Positions 1-12,532 of a stretch of DNA of 64,000 nt are shown one piece after another. Source of the DNA: Notospermus geniculatus (Eukaryota > Nemertea > Pilidiophora > Heteronemertea > Lineidae); NCBI GenBank assembly GCA_002633025.1, contig NMRB01000393.1, positions 140,337 to 204,336 on the forward strand, written 5' to 3'. A program made the position numbers and the translations under genes. Numbering within the stretch: the first letter of the stretch is position 1; each line of letters begins with the position of its first letter. Below the pieces are notes generated by a model that made no database searches, was not told the origin of the DNA, and saw only the letters and a program-made list of their open reading frames with translations.

Positions 1-52
1 TACTGTCCTGTGACAGACTGTCTGAAGAGGCAGGAATGATTTCTGTAATTCC

Positions 53-105
53 ATATGGCCCGGGATTTGAACCCGGGACCTACCGCTTGCTAAGCGGATG
101 TGAGA
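53..105 (-). repeat. tRNA-derived SINE fragment
   Basis: Read on the minus strand this has a tRNA-like promoter: a B-box-like GGTTCAAATCC and the stretch TCCGCTTAGCAAGCGG upstream of it. The same module recurs near 41.1, 44.4 and 45.1 kb, so it is a dispersed tRNA-derived repeat, not a tRNA gene. No full cloverleaf is visible and the window edge prevents judging its 5' end. Confidence 0.6.
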
Positions 106-938
106 ATGATACCCAGTCAGTGGCAATAACTGCCATGCCTGTGCTGTCTATTTCATACATTTTCAGAAATTTCACAATTACATCCAAAGTTTGTAACATC
201 TGTGGATTATCTGATTGATAAGATTGATGCCAATGATTGACCATCAGATTCACGTTTTTGTCACATGTTGGCCTAGGCCTACATACCGGTATTCGTTCAA
301 GATGTTGTGACCAATAAAATACAGTGTTTCATGGCAGTCCTATGTCTAAGGCCTACTGACCAATCTTCACAATTCCGTGTGTGTGAACAAAGTGCAAATT
401 CTTTTGCAGATAAAGATAAATGTGAGTCAAAATGCCAAGCTAGACAATAGATATAATTTATAATACTGGTACTAGGCTCGCCAGGCATGATTTCACTGTA
501 CATGTTATATGTATTTTTTAGCCCTGCAAGTAGGCCTGGTCATCACGTTCTATCATCGCACGTACATGCATGAATGCGGGCACATGTAGGCCTACTGATA
601 TAAAGGACTTGCATTAACCTCAATAGGCACTAATTGTTTGTTAATGTTCTTATCAAAAAGAAGGTAATGAAATTGCCATATTTTTTTGACCCCATGGCTC
701 TTTCATTGTGCTCACCTTACATGTATTTGTGGCTTGCAAGAACTACATGTATACTTGACTCTCCTCCACCCAAGCTTGGAGTAAAGTTTTCTTGATATCA
801 CAGCTTGGATTGTAGCTTGATGATCTTTCTGTGTGGAACTTTCAAATTTAAAATGTATGGTACTCTTACCAGTAATTTTAGCCTGAAATCATTCAGTTGT
901 GTTCTTGTTTTTTTAGGTAGCACATTTATGCTGTGAAT

Positions 939-3900
939 ATGGGGAGATGGTCGGGAAAAACTTGCCGGCTCCTGTCAATGCTGGCTTTGACAGGGTCGTT
1001 CTTTGTCGTTGAGATTACAGTTGGATATGTTTCTAACTCTATTGCCCTCGTGGCGGATTCATTTCACATGTTGTCAGATGTGGTGGCACTAATAGTAGGA
1101 TTTGCTTCGGTCAGGGTAAGTTGCTTGTACATGTACTTCTTATTCTTAGCCTGATTGACGGCGTACCTGTTGTCCTTGGCTTGTCCAGTCACGCAGACAG
1201 TGACAACACAGAGTTTATATATATCAACTCTCCAGAGTCTCATTGAAAGCGTTCACTTGGTTCACTTAGATAGTCTTAGCTAGGAAAGGACTTCAGGCCA
1301 AAGAGAGAACAGCAGAACTACTTGTGACCTATATGAGCCAGATCTGGCCCACACTTCCATGATACCGTTGTCTGCAATTTCCTTTCATTGTAGCATGGCA
1401 GTATACATGTAAAATAAGATGTAGCCAGGGCTGTCAGTTGGACACTGATTTAACTGTGTTAACGAAACTTTCTCTACATGTAATTACAGGTGTCAAAATG
1501 GAAGACAAAAAAGAATACATTTGGTTGGCAGCGTGCAGAAGTCCTGGGAGCTTTAGTGAATACAGTGTTCCTCATTGCATTATGCTTTACTATTGTGGTC
1601 GAATCTCTTCAACGGTTTATCGAGATTGAAGAAATCAAGAGGCCTGTGTTACTCTTAATTGTTGGTGCTCTTGGATTGCTTATTAATTTAATTGGATTAG
1701 CGTTATTCCACAGGCACGGTGAGTATAAGCTGAGTAATACCGTTGGTCTTCCCTTGTTCGTCTTCAAATTTGCATAGTCATCGTTCCATTTAGAATTTGT
1801 GAGGTCTTGCCCTTGACATTTCATTTAACGTTTGTACCTAGAAATAGTACATTTACTCTCTCTCCGGATCTCTGGGTCTTGAAGACCAGATGATGGGAAG
1901 TCGCTAGGCCCACCCAAATGGTGATTATTTATGACTCTAGTAAAAACTAGCGTACAGCCAGGTCAATCGGCTGCAAGAATTGTGAGTTCAGCCAGTCAGA
2001 AACATAAATCATCATCACAGGGCATGATCAACATGAATTGGCTGATTGGGGTGGAGTAGTCTGTTAAAGTTGGTACCGGTAATATTGACACCTATATTGC
2101 TTCTGTTTGTAGGTCATGGGCATTCTCATGGTGGTCATGGTCATGGCAGTGGAGAGGAAGAAGAAATTGACTTTGAGAATCAGGAAGAGACTTTGTTGAA
2201 AATAGGATCGGTTGTCCAGGATTCTGAGAAGCCTGCTGCTCTCTGTAATGGAGAATCAACGTCAGTTACGATTGATTCCGCTGGAGATAAGAATTCACAT
2301 GAACACGGTCATGACCACAGTCATGGGAGCCCCAGTAAACATAAAAAAAGTATGTATTGTCTTCAAAGTATATTACATATGTGTATAACTGATAGAAGAG
2401 TTGTGCTCAGGGCATCGCTCTGGTTGCTGGTAATCAAAATGGTTAATTTTCCATTTTCAGAAAGTGCCGGTAGTGCCCATTTAAACATGAGAGGCGTGTT
2501 CCTACATGTGTTAGGTGATGCTCTTGGATCAGTTGTGGTGATTATAAGTGCTGTAGTCATCTGGCAAGTGAAGGGCGATTGGAAATACTATGTAGATCCA
2601 GGCCTGAGGTATGTTTAACACTTTGTCCCATCTACAAATTCCATTCCACTAAGTGGGCTTTCAGAATGGTACACACATAGTTATGAGTTTACAGGTTTTA
2701 TTCCCATTAAGGTCCAGGGAACTCAGTCCAGTAACAACTCCAGGTTTCCCCTTGCAATATCAATTACATCAAAAATAGATAAAGACCAGCTAATATGATG
2801 ATGGTATTTGAAGGCAGGCTCATTTGTTTATGTGATGATTGCATTATCTTTCAGTATGCTCATGGTCTTCATTATGTTAGGTTCTGCCATTCCGCTATGT
2901 AAGTATGAGCTAATCTACTTAGACAATCAAGCGATGACACTTGTCCTTTACCTGGTGTAACAGGGCAAAAACCATATTTTATGCTCACTGAGCCGCCCGG
3001 CGGATAGTTTTGCACGTACCTCATTCCTGATGAAACGACTTTAGTTTGCTTCTTTGTATCCTTGTGAATTTCATTGCTGGCTGTGTGTTCATTCTTCATG
3101 CTGTGCTTTATTGCAGTGAAAGAAACAAGTCTGATTTTACTCCAAACTGTACCAACACACATTCAAGTCAAAAGTCTTCAGGATAAATTGATAACAAAGG
3201 TAAGGGTGAAGTTCGTGACTTCTTGGCATGACAGGGTTTTGTTTGGCCTTTTTTCAAGGTCATAGGTCAAACTTGAAAAATGCCAAGAAATACCCAAACA
3301 CTGACAATGCACCTTGCAATTTCATTAGGAATGAGAAAGTCTGAGTCTTTACCTACCCAGTTAGGTGCTGAATTCTCTCATTTCATTATTTCTAACAGGT
3401 TGATGGTGTATTGGCCATTCATGAATTCCACATCTGGCGTTTGACCGGTGACCGTATTATAGCCTCAGCCCACATTAAATGTCGAAACCTCCATGAGTAT
3501 ATGCGAATAGCTGAAGAAGTAAAAGAATTTTTCCACAATGAAGGAATCCATTCAACAACAATACAGCCAGAATTTGAAGATGTAAGTCCATCAGGAGATA
3601 GGCTTATTCAGTTGGACCTCTGTTCATTGACCTCTGCTCAACTTGATGTTTACAAAAACTAGTGACTTGTGGAACCTCTTTCTGAATGAAACATACTGGG
3701 CCGTATTCAAAAAGGGTGTTTAAGACTTAGACGCATGTAACTTTGTCAAATGCATGGTGGAAGTGTGTGCATTTAGTGAAGTTACACACGTCTAAATCTT
3801 AATCGCGCGATGATCATCCTTTTTTAATACGGCCCTTCGTATATTTCATTGTGTTTTTCTGTTTTTCAGCTTGATACAAGAGATGGTCGTCCATGTGTTC

Positions 3901-4145
3901 TTGAGTGTGGTCCTGACAAACAATGTCACCCGAACACTTGCTGTGGAGAAAAACGAGTGATAGCACGTGTGAGGGATAAAGAACGGTCCCCTACGCACCA
4001 AAACACAATTGAAAATCGTCACAGCACAGTGTCTGGACAATCAAATACAGGTCCTGCCCCAACCAACTCTATTAGTGTAATATCCAATCCTGGGGCTGAG
4101 GAAGTGGTGCAGAATCCTATAGATGATCGCGAAACGAGAGTGTGA
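939..4145 (+). CDS. SLC30A1: Zinc exporter ZnT1-like (SLC30 family)
   Basis: A proton-coupled zinc transporter that moves Zn2+ out of the cytosol, normally at the plasma membrane. Eight exons join in phase: 939-1115, 1490-1718, 2113-2349, 2461-2608, 2855-2898, 3117-3199, 3399-3581, 3870-4145, giving about 458 residues (human ZnT1 is about 507). All introns are GT-AG. The start MGRW is followed by helix MLALTGSFFVVEITVG. The metal site reads SFHMLSD in TM2 and LHVLGDALGS in TM5. Exon 3 encodes the histidine-rich cytosolic loop (GHGHSHGGHGHG, then HEHGHDHSHG). The C-terminal domain has IHEFHIWRLTG and ends in a Cys-rich tail (CGPDKQCHPNTCC), a ZnT1-like trait. An ATG at 928 is closed at once by TGA, so 939 is the start. 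The orthologue-level name rests on remembered vertebrate sequence features; ZnT10 is the alternative. Confidence 0.9.
3698..3835. mobile_element. MITE with GGGCCGTATT terminal inverted repeats
   Basis: It lies in the last ZnT1 intron. It begins gggccgtattcaaaaa and ends ttttttaatacggccc, with further inner pairing between acttagacgcatgtaact and agttacacacgtctaaat. It has no coding capacity. Ends starting GGGCC followed by an ATA-type motif recur at 8777, 20002, 24383 and 48118, so these may be related families. Confidence 0.75.
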
Positions 4146-7035
4146 TAGTTGTGGTGTCTTCAATGAAATGTGTTTTTCTAACTGCTGAAGTTCATGCGTG
4201 GAGACCACAGCAGTCAGGGATGTTGTGCTGGGCATTCGGAGGAGATTGCTGAGAAGTGTCACCAACTCAAGCAAACCTGGGTTAAGAGTGACTGGAGAGT
4301 TGTCGGTGTGTTATATGGCATTCAGTGGAATGCACTTTTAAGTGCTAATTACAGGAACAGCATCACCTGGGAGTTATGAAATCGTTGTATTTGTGATATC
4401 TGAGTGTTCTAAGGAAGGGACTGTAAAAGTTTTGGGCCCGTTTAGTTTTGAAGTCTTACTGCCACGGATCAGGGGTCCAAGAGCAAAGATTGTGCTGGAT
4501 TTCAATAGTTTACCATGTACTAGTTACCGTAGTATTCAGCCGGTCATAACAGGTGTATGAAATAGAAGTTGCTGTCCTGCATTTTCTGAACTGGTCAGTT
4601 GTAAATTGATTGTTCTCAGCTATTTGGCTCAGGAAATAATTTTTAAAGATCTTATTTTTTTATGCATGTGGACTGTGAGAGTGGACTCTGATCTTACTTA
4701 GAGCACTGTAACCTCTTCCGTATAAAGATGGTCAAGTTATTGTGATCTTCTTATAAGAATTGATCACAGCATAAAATAATAGATTTATTTGCCTGGTTCT
4801 TTCTGCATATCTTATGCAAACAATAAAAATGACACTCCTCTGGGTTTGATTTTTGGGGTCAAGATGGTAGGGGGTATTAAATTGATTCATTTTGAACTCC
4901 TGAATTTGGTATGGACTTCAACGTTCAGACTTGACCATACTGAAACCTGCTGATCAGTCAGCACATTTTTATATTCTCATTAAGACTTAACACATTATAT
5001 ATTACTATTATACTCTGTGACCCACTTTACTCCAGAACAGAGATCATCACCTTACTGCTCAACAGTGAACTTGAGTGGAGGTAACTTCCTTACACTAAAC
5101 CTTTACGTCTCCTGATACAGAGTTTATATCCAGTGTGGGCATTCTCATTCATACAGGTTGCCTTCCCTCTTAACTGTGACTAGAGAGGGTACCATCAGAT
5201 GTAATCGGTATATTATCTCAGATTTGTGCTTGGCCTCCGCGTGAACAGCATAATATTGAAGCTGGAACTGATGTCAATGCTATGATAACTGTCAATATTA
5301 CTGTTGCAGCAATTTGATTCCGGGCATTACTTTGAAGTAACATTTCCATGTGTGTTCTTCTGCACCATGTGTTGTTTTTGTCCTGTTTTCACTCTTCTTA
5401 TAGACTACCTGATCTAGTGTAATACCTCTTCCATAGCAGTGCCCATTGTAAGGAAAAGTTGGTTGGAGCAAACTTATTTTCACAGGGTAGCAGCAAAAAG
5501 CAGTTCATTTTTTCACATTCTTTTGATTTCAGTTTCTGCATTAGGTCATTGTCTGATTTTCTGCTTGGTTCTGTTGGCTCTTGTTCCTAGCCAGCGAAAA
5601 TATCCCCTTTCATTTGGAAGTTATCATCTGGTGGATACCACAGGTGAGTTTTTGCCAAATGATTAGCCTTTCAGACCCCTACACATAACTTTGTAACTGC
5701 CCAAAGAGTGCATTTACCGGTATAGATAAGACTTTTCTTGGAAAGCATTCCAAATGAATATACATGTACATGTATGTCATTCCCAAGCTTGAAATGCACA
5801 GCTTACCGGTACTCAAGAGCAAATTCAAAGTTATTTCCGTGTGATGTACTGGTACTTTCAGTCTTGCTTTGATTGTGTTATTTCCTTCAGTTACCTGGTT
5901 AAATGAATCATTCCAAAGTAATAACAGACTTCATTACCAGGTAGATGCATTTCATTGCAGTTTTTTTTGTCCCATTTGATACCACACCTTTTGGGCAGTT
6001 TGTATGAAATTACAAAAATCCACCTCATCCTAAGTTTCGGTGAAGTGAAAATAGTAAAATGTGACAAGATTTTTGACAGCGTGGCGCAGCTGATAACTGA
6101 GGACAAACTGCCCCGAGGTATGTTTGTTCATTACATAACGTTGTTGTTATTCATAGTACCAGGCCAGTTTTGAAAATTAGGTCAAGGCCAAGTGATTATG
6201 TGGGTTCCATTAATCACTGGCCTGGGAACATAGAGTGACATGCCATGTCTATGGTGTTTGCTACATGTAGTGCTTTCCTGTGGTTTGTAGGCCTTACTTC
6301 CACATCCCATTTCCGGTCTCATGGCAACTAATTGGTTCAATCATTTCAGAGCCCAGTTTGGCTTGAGCCTTGTTAGCCTTTGACCTGTAGATCCTCTGAT
6401 ATGTTTGATGCTGAATTCTAGCATGTCTGGGAAGAGAGTTGATGGAAGTGTGGAAAAGTTTGTAAATAGGATTTTATATACATAATTATTTATATTTTGT
6501 ATGATGTCAACTGCTGTATTACCATCGTCTGAAGTGCTAGTGGTTTGAAAATTCTTGGGATATTTGTCCCTCCTTAATATTTTTCATTGCCTTATCTGTT
6601 GTGTTTTTTTTCTATTCACCAATGTAATGATAATGTGAACATTGCATCACAATGTTTTTATGTTGACAATCTTCGTTTTTCAATCTAATTTCACACATGG
6701 CCTGTTGACATGCAACAATTACCTCAGTATTTGATTATGGCCAAAACCAGCCTTTTGATAAAAACTTTCAACAAACCTTGACTTATAGAAAAAGAGGCAA
6801 TGGAATATTCACGCTTCCTCGGATATTTTCGCTGTTTATCTTAAAATTTGTCAAACTTGCCTCATTTCAACATTGTGTCGTGTTGCTTGTCAAAACTCAA
6901 TGCAATTTATTCTTCAGAGATTTCTTGGATCTGACTTAAACTTAGACTTTGTGTTTGCACTGGTCTACTTTGCTTTGTACAGATTTCACTCTGGACATAT
7001 CTTGCCAAGGTGAATAAATGTTAATTTAAGTGTAA
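4146..7035 (+). other. ZnT1 3' UTR and intergenic sequence
   Basis: No convincing gene. The first poly(A) signal after the ZnT1 stop is AATAAA near 4822; others sit near 7013 and 7062. Open stretches at 4342-4560, 5560-5645 and 5990-6117 each end near a GT that could serve as a donor, but they share no phase and match nothing I know. On the minus strand TTTATT near 7042 would serve as poly(A) signal for the convergent gene that ends at 7563. Confidence 0.4.
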
Positions 7036-7562
7036 TTTGTTCATTTATTGTGAATGATGATAATAAATATTAACCTCTTGTATAGAAGTCGTCGATAGGG
7101 TTTTCTTTGTGTGATCAGTTGGCTGTAGATGCCAGTGACAAATTGTGTTGATGTCGAACATGATCCTCACTGATGATGATTTTAGGGGATCGTTTGATCT
7201 AATCGCAACAATGTGTGACTTATACAACATCTACATGTATCATAATGTCATTAAAGTCGCCATCTTACATGATCATAGCAGTAAGAATGAAATGGTGAAG
7301 AGACAAGACAGAGAGTTCTGGTATTGTTATGTAGCATATATTTCATATAATACCATATCACAGGATGCTTTGATTAAGAACTGATGAAAAGGTGCAACTG
7401 AATACAAATTTACTCCGAACAGTTGCATTCAGTAAATTGAGATGAAAACTAGAGCCTAATTTTTTACCTTTATGACTCAACTCTACTACAGGGTGTTACA
7501 AAATAGAGTCAGAAAAAGGATTAAGACTCAGTGTTGTTGATTTTTTGCGGTTTCTAGTGTTT

Positions 7563-9906
7563 CTAATTCCTCTGATAGAATCCTCGATAGCCTTTGCTGG
7601 CATCAGTAGCAGTCACGGCACCATGTTTTTGCAGTCTGCTGGGTGGTTTTGCATCATAGATAGGGGGCACTGAAAAAGAATGAAGAGTCATTGAATTCAC
7701 AATTACAGCTGGTTGTTGCTGAGGTGCATCTTGTTGGGGGTTGCTATTTGTGGTGTCTCCAGTGTTACCAGAGGGGTCAGGCTCCCAGATCTGTCTGGTC
7801 TGACTGATCGAATATCCTGGGTTTTACATCAACTTACTTCTTGAAGGTTTGGGAACCATCCATGCTTTGAAATCTTGTTTTTCTTGTTCACGTTGACGAA
7901 ACTTTTGATAACTGCTGACATCGTTTCTGTTGAGGCTGTACAAGGGCGTGGTTATCCTCGCGGCTTGGGGTAGACTCCTTCGAGTGAGTTGCTCATTGAG
8001 CTGACTCTCATCATACATACGTGTCAGACCTTGAAATTTAGAAATGAAGCTGTATGTAATATGGCCACACATTTGTTGTTTGCTTTGCATGCTTTACATT
8101 CTGCATGCGATAGAGAGCGCGCCTCTTTTTGATAATGCTGGTATTCACCAGGCATTCCAGTTTCCTCCTTTTCATTTATTTGCCCAATAGGCCTTGTTGA
8201 TAAAGCCAATAGTGGTACCGTATTTGTGACCTTCCACAGCAAAACCAGGCACATGTCGCTTTTAGCTTGGCAGGTTGAGACTGAAATGTTTGTCAGTTTC
8301 AATACTGTATGTCTTTTATGAAGTCTGAAATAATCTATTTCTTCCATTCTCTACTGGTGTCATCTTAGTTCGTTTAGGCTCAACTTCTGAGCGACATGTG
8401 CCTGGTTTTGCTGTGGAAGGTCACGTTTGGCGCTTCGTGCCATTCTAGTTCATACTCACCATCAACAAACATTATATTAGATCCACTTTCTCCTAAAACT
8501 TGTTTTATATGTCGCCAGTTTCCACCAATTGCTCCTTCTCGTGTCCGTTGTAGTCCTGGGTCGGGGTATCTATACGCCTTCTTATCAACGAGTTCAAGAT
8601 ATTTTTGAAAATAGGCATCATTGTTCGGCAAGAGGCGTCTCATTGCTTCTTTTTCATAGGGGCCAGGGACACCGTAATCCTACAAACAAAATTTAGAAAG
8701 GTTTGCCACAATGCAACAGGAAAGATTTCAGTCAATTCATCTGATGCAGGGAAGTTCAAAGGAAATGAACGAACCAGGGGCCATATGCATAAAACATCCA
8801 AGTGTACTAAAAATTTCCTTATCTTTTGTTTGGAACAATAGTTTAAGGGAAATTTTACACTTTAGATGTTTTATGCATACGGCCCCTGCACATTATTGTC
8901 CAGTTTATCCTGAAACACACAAACTTACAGATCTGACATATCTCCAGTTGCCATCTGTGAGAGTGACGGGCACGTGGCTTGGTAACTCCCGGCCCTGCAT
9001 GCCCATCCAGTCATTCATGGTCGAATATGATGTTCTGGAAGAGAGAATTGACACACTTTAGTTTGATCGGACCATTCTAGTTGAAGACAGTACAGTCTCG
9101 CATCATCCTATCCTATATGGAGGGATGTGCTTGTCTCTGTTTCCAGTCACAGAGAAATTACCCCCCCCCCATCTTGGTCTATAGCAGAATGACCAGGAGG
9201 CCCTAAGGACAGAAGAGTTCAGCCCCAATGGTCTAACCTTGTTCATTTTGACCTCTGTATGGAAGACACCTCGTATTTAAAGACAGCGTAAGTCCCAAAG
9301 GTGGCCACAATGGAGAGGTTATATTGTATTTCCACTGGTAACTCACCAGATTGACAAATTCACCAATACACATGGATTTGAAGTCCTTGCCCAATGTAAA
9401 AGCCAATGATTACTAAGTCTTATACTACCTACTTATATGGTGTCTCCAATGTATTTTGACTGTCAGGCAGTTATCTTTTCAGAATGCTTTAAACTAAGCA
9501 AAGCGTTTATATGCCTGGAAAGCCATGGTGGCACAATGAAGAATGTGACTTTTGTGTTAACATTCTTTTCAGGCAGAACAAATGACTTGGATGTGTTTTC
9601 AGTTCTATTAGACCATGGAAAATAACCAAACGAATAATACAGTAACCTCTGCCAGGAGGACATCTCCCGATAAAGGACAGCAAAATTGTTGTTTCTATTC
9701 ATTTTGACCTCTGTAATCAGAACACTTCTAAGTTCAGAATCTGTCAGTCCTAAAGTGTCCAAAAAGTTGATCAGATATTCCACCATTTCAACATGATCTT
9801 GGTGTACCTGTACTTACAGTGATCTTGAAAAAGGTTTACACTGTGACCCATGAATTGGTCCAGATGGTCGATAGGGTTCTAACTGGGAGTGTATACCCAT
9901 GGACAT
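7563..9906 (-). CDS. Unrecognised 237-residue five-exon protein
   Basis: Exons in transcription order: 9906-9818, 9034-8929, 8679-8460, 8029-7838, 7669-7563. All joins keep frame; the third uses donor GTGAGTATG and the fourth GTAAGTTG. The product starts MSMGIHSQLEPYRPSGP and ends SKGYRGFYQRN. It is rich in Pro, Tyr, Arg and Asn, has no signal peptide or membrane helix, and carries two short spaced modules (TDGNWRYVRSDYGVPGP and IGGNWRHIKQVLG) that look like an internal repeat around G/D-GNWR. The style recalls small ciliary or sperm microtubule-associated proteins, and a possible RFX X-box lies upstream at 11606, but I cannot name a family. The 5' end is uncertain: the frame stays open for a few codons above the chosen ATG and a non-coding exon may lie near 10690-10740. 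Confidence 0.7.
8228..8425. repeat. 35-bp perfect inverted repeat in an intron
   Basis: The stretch 8228-8262 (gtgaccttccacagcaaaac...) is repeated exactly in inverted orientation at 8391-8425, about 128 bp apart. Both arms lie in the intron between 8460 and 8029 of the minus-strand gene, one arm starting about 30 bases after the donor. There is no flanking duplication or coding capacity. The transcript could fold into a long stem. Confidence 0.85.
8777..8886. mobile_element. MITE, GGGGCCxTATGCATAAAACATC family
   Basis: About 110 bp in an intron of the minus-strand gene, ending at both sides in inverted gggccNtatgcataaaacatc. The core reads ccttatcttttgtttggaac. The same core and ends occur at 20002-20153 and 48118-48225, so this is a three-copy family in the window. 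No transposase is encoded. Confidence 0.85.
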
Positions 9907-9929
9907 GTCAATCTGTGGTGGATTGTGAT

Positions 9930-11600
9930 CTGAAATTCAGAAGGAAGAATCCAGTGTTACAGGAGAACTAGAAAACAAACTTGCATGCACAGAACTCAAC
10001 GTTTATAAACAAGCTTACTTTAATGAATTTTTGATAGATCTCGTGCAGAAAACCACATACAACATACCTCGAAACCCTGCAGTAACTAATCCTCAGTAAT
10101 GAACTCACGATCAAATATGAATAAACCACAACAACGATTGCCTGGCCCAAATGACTTGGTGGAATATTAAAAAGTCACAGCTCAATGGTTTAGAACAGTC
10201 TACCAAGGCACAGCGACAGAGCACAACATAGAAACCAGCATTTATTGGAGAATAGTTGATCACAAACTGCAATACACAGTTCAATGTGATATATTGACCA
10301 CAGCATAGGCAATGCCACAATCAGAACTATGTGATCACCAACCTAGATCATTACTCTACACAATATGCAATGTTTTCCATGTTGAATATTCAAAGCAAAC
10401 ATTCTTCTAATCTTGGAATCCCCTTTGGGGCAAATAGCAAATAGATTTTATTATCCATTTTGTTAATGGAATATAATTGAAACATTTTTTTCTTCATTTT
10501 AATGCCTACAATACAAAACCAATAAACTCCATGACATGGCATTACAAACTTGAGATTTCTACACAGAAAAGGCTATAGGCCTAAAACACTTTGATTTTAA
10601 TAGTTTGTTCAACATTTCTTCCAACTAGTGGTTGTTAGAACATGCTTGGAGGAATTATTACTCCAAGGTACATGTATTATCTTAACTCACTTGTTTGAAG
10701 CATTGTTGCTCACTCCGAACTCACTGAAGGATATTCCTGAAATATTTTCAAGAATTTGCCATTTGTGCACACCCCTTCTGTTGTCTTAGATCTGAATGCT
10801 GTGATAGCGACAAAGAATTCACACAAAAACTAAGTCAAACCTCTGTTTAGGTGGGTGATATGAGAGCATGGAACCTGCAGCTTGTGCAGAGAGCTTTGAA
10901 AACTTACCTATAGAATTTCATGTGTATGAATCCATCTGGATTTCCTTTAAAAAAAGAATGATAAATATCAGTGAAGTGGCATGGAGTCCAGTCCAACATT
11001 CGCTAAAGGACTGTGGCCTAAGAGCAGTAGGCCTACCGCAATTTGGGGATAATCTTAGGTTTAATAAGCGACTAGCCTAGGCCTACCATGGAGGACCCTT
11101 AAGGGGAAAAGCAGGTCAATTGCTTTTCCCGAGTTCTTTCACAAAGAATTTTGTCAAACCTCAAGTCTGCATTGTGAAATTATCTCAAGGATTTGGTGTG
11201 CCAGAGCATAATGAGGTAATAATGAGGTTCTAAATAGCTCCATTAATTGTGATTAATCGGTCATTTTCTTATAGGCCTAGTAACTGTACCAGATCTATAG
11301 GCCTACCAGTTAAATACATAGCTTCCCCTCAATCTTCATAATCATGCATCGTGAGCCACATTCTTTAATAACGATCAAGGAAGTATGTACTTCCATGTAA
11401 CGATCAAGGCCAATAAAAAAATTCTTAGCCAATTTCTTTCTCTACAAGGGGCAGGAATCTGAAAGGGTTAACCAAGTACCACTAGGCCTACAATCTTTTG
11501 CTTTGGATATTGGTTAAGACAAATAAATTTGAAAGTCAGAAGTACATTTTTGACAGACCCACTTCATGTGCCACCAACCACATGGAACATTTGAGAGGTT
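9930..11600. other. Intergenic or 5' region of the minus-strand gene
   Basis: Mostly AT-rich unique sequence. On the minus strand 10738-10693 is bounded by an acceptor (atttcag) and a donor (GTGAGT) and may be a 5' UTR exon; its phase does not fit coding into 9929. A 10935-10901 segment is similar (ends in GTAAGT). Nothing else is supported. Confidence 0.35.
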
Positions 11601-11605
11601 ACGTT

Positions 11606-11619
11606 ATCACCATGGTAAC
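11606..11619. promoter_or_regulatory. Possible RFX X-box
   Basis: ATCACCATGGTAAC resembles the RFX X-box half-sites RTNRCC-AT-GGYAAC. It lies about 1.7 kb upstream of the first coding exon of the minus-strand gene at 7563-9906. RFX factors drive ciliary genes, so the site would fit a ciliary role, but this is inference from one motif match. Confidence 0.35.
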
Positions 11620-11724
11620 CATTGAGTCAAAACGTCACTAAAGGACGTAACCATGACGCCATGACCATTGTACTACACTCCAAGCAGCGCTGAAGTGCAC
11701 CCCACTGGGGACGAGTTTACCGCA

Positions 11725-11889
11725 ATGAGCGGGAAGTTGGGTCGCGTTTTCAGTCTTTGTGTCATCCTTCCAGTTTTGGTTTGTGCCAGGTTTGAACGGG
11801 GAAAAGTTCGACATGGGAAAATAATTCTGAATAGGACCGAATATGGCGCGGGGTGCGACGTTTGTGCCATCGATCCATTCTTCTTATAG
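11725..11889 (+). CDS. Short ORF with signal-peptide-like N-terminus
   Basis: A 54-residue ORF begins MSGKLGRVFSLCVILPVLVC, a basic start followed by a hydrophobic stretch and a possible cleavage region at CARF, then RGKVRHGKIILNRTEYGAG. It could be the first exon of a gene (AG/GTTTGAACG is a weak donor after the Cys-Ala) or chance. No downstream exon was found on this strand. Confidence 0.2.
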   Translation: MSGKLGRVFSLCVILPVLVCARFERGKVRHGKIILNRTEYGAGCDVCAIDPFFL

Positions 11890-12195
11890 ACAAAAACTCA
11901 CAAGTATCTAAGAGCTATTTTTGACGGGAGGGATACCGCCCGATCATGTGCGGCGGAACTCTCTTCCCGCGCTTTCTGTTCTGATGTCATACGATGATGA
12001 GCAAGGCGCGGCGTTTACTGGCCTTTTTGATGCGTTTCTCACCGCATGAATTTTGTGAATGGGTCCTTATATCCTCAGGATGTAGTACCCGCAATAAAGA
12101 TGCCTTCCCCCTGGCCGAATTTTCTTAGTGCGCGAAAGCAGTTACAGGCGACCGAGGGCTCCGTCGGGGCCTCTCGTCGCGCACCTCTTTCGAGA

Positions 12196-12532
12196 TTAGA
12201 GAGGATGCGCAGCTTTCCGACTCCGACTTCAACTACGAGAATGAATTGCAGTCCGCTATGAACATCCTTGATAAAAACGATGTGATAGAAATTTTCAATT
12301 CGTCAAATACCATAAATTGAAGGCAGAAAAAAATGGCCTAATAAATCGGAAGTACGATATTTGCGATTTATGCGCACTTCCGATTACGAGTCAACATTAT
12401 TCTGCCACAAAGTTATGGCATTTTACGATTTGCAAACGTCTATCCAACCGTTTTTATCAAGGATGTCCACAGCGGACTGCAATTCATTCTCGTAGTTGAA
12501 GTCGGAGTCGGAAAACTGCGCATCCTCTCTAT
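12196..12532. repeat. Inverted repeat carrying coding-like arms
   Basis: Arms 12196-12279 and 12449-12532 are inverted copies with few differences. Both read, outward-in, as the peptide SDSDFNYENELQSA(M/V)(N/D)ILDKN, and differences between arms mostly change Met/Val and Asn/Asp only. On the minus strand the frame extends upstream as RPRLKRRKFASETFV and stops after GWIDVCKS. This may be part of an N-terminal domain of a transposon or a captured gene fragment in a foldback arrangement. Function unknown. Confidence 0.55.

Noticed and set aside
3000-3060. CTGATGAAAC near 3028 as a hammerhead core
   Set aside because: CTGATGA is followed directly by AAAC with no stem II, so the core geometry is absent.
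5955-6173. Extra coding exon after ZnT1
   Set aside because: ZnT1 already has its stop and complete C-terminal tail; no compatible neighbour exon was found.
8024-8347. 107-residue minus-strand ORF
   Set aside because: It covers an intron and one arm of the inverted repeat; the spliced gene uses a different join.
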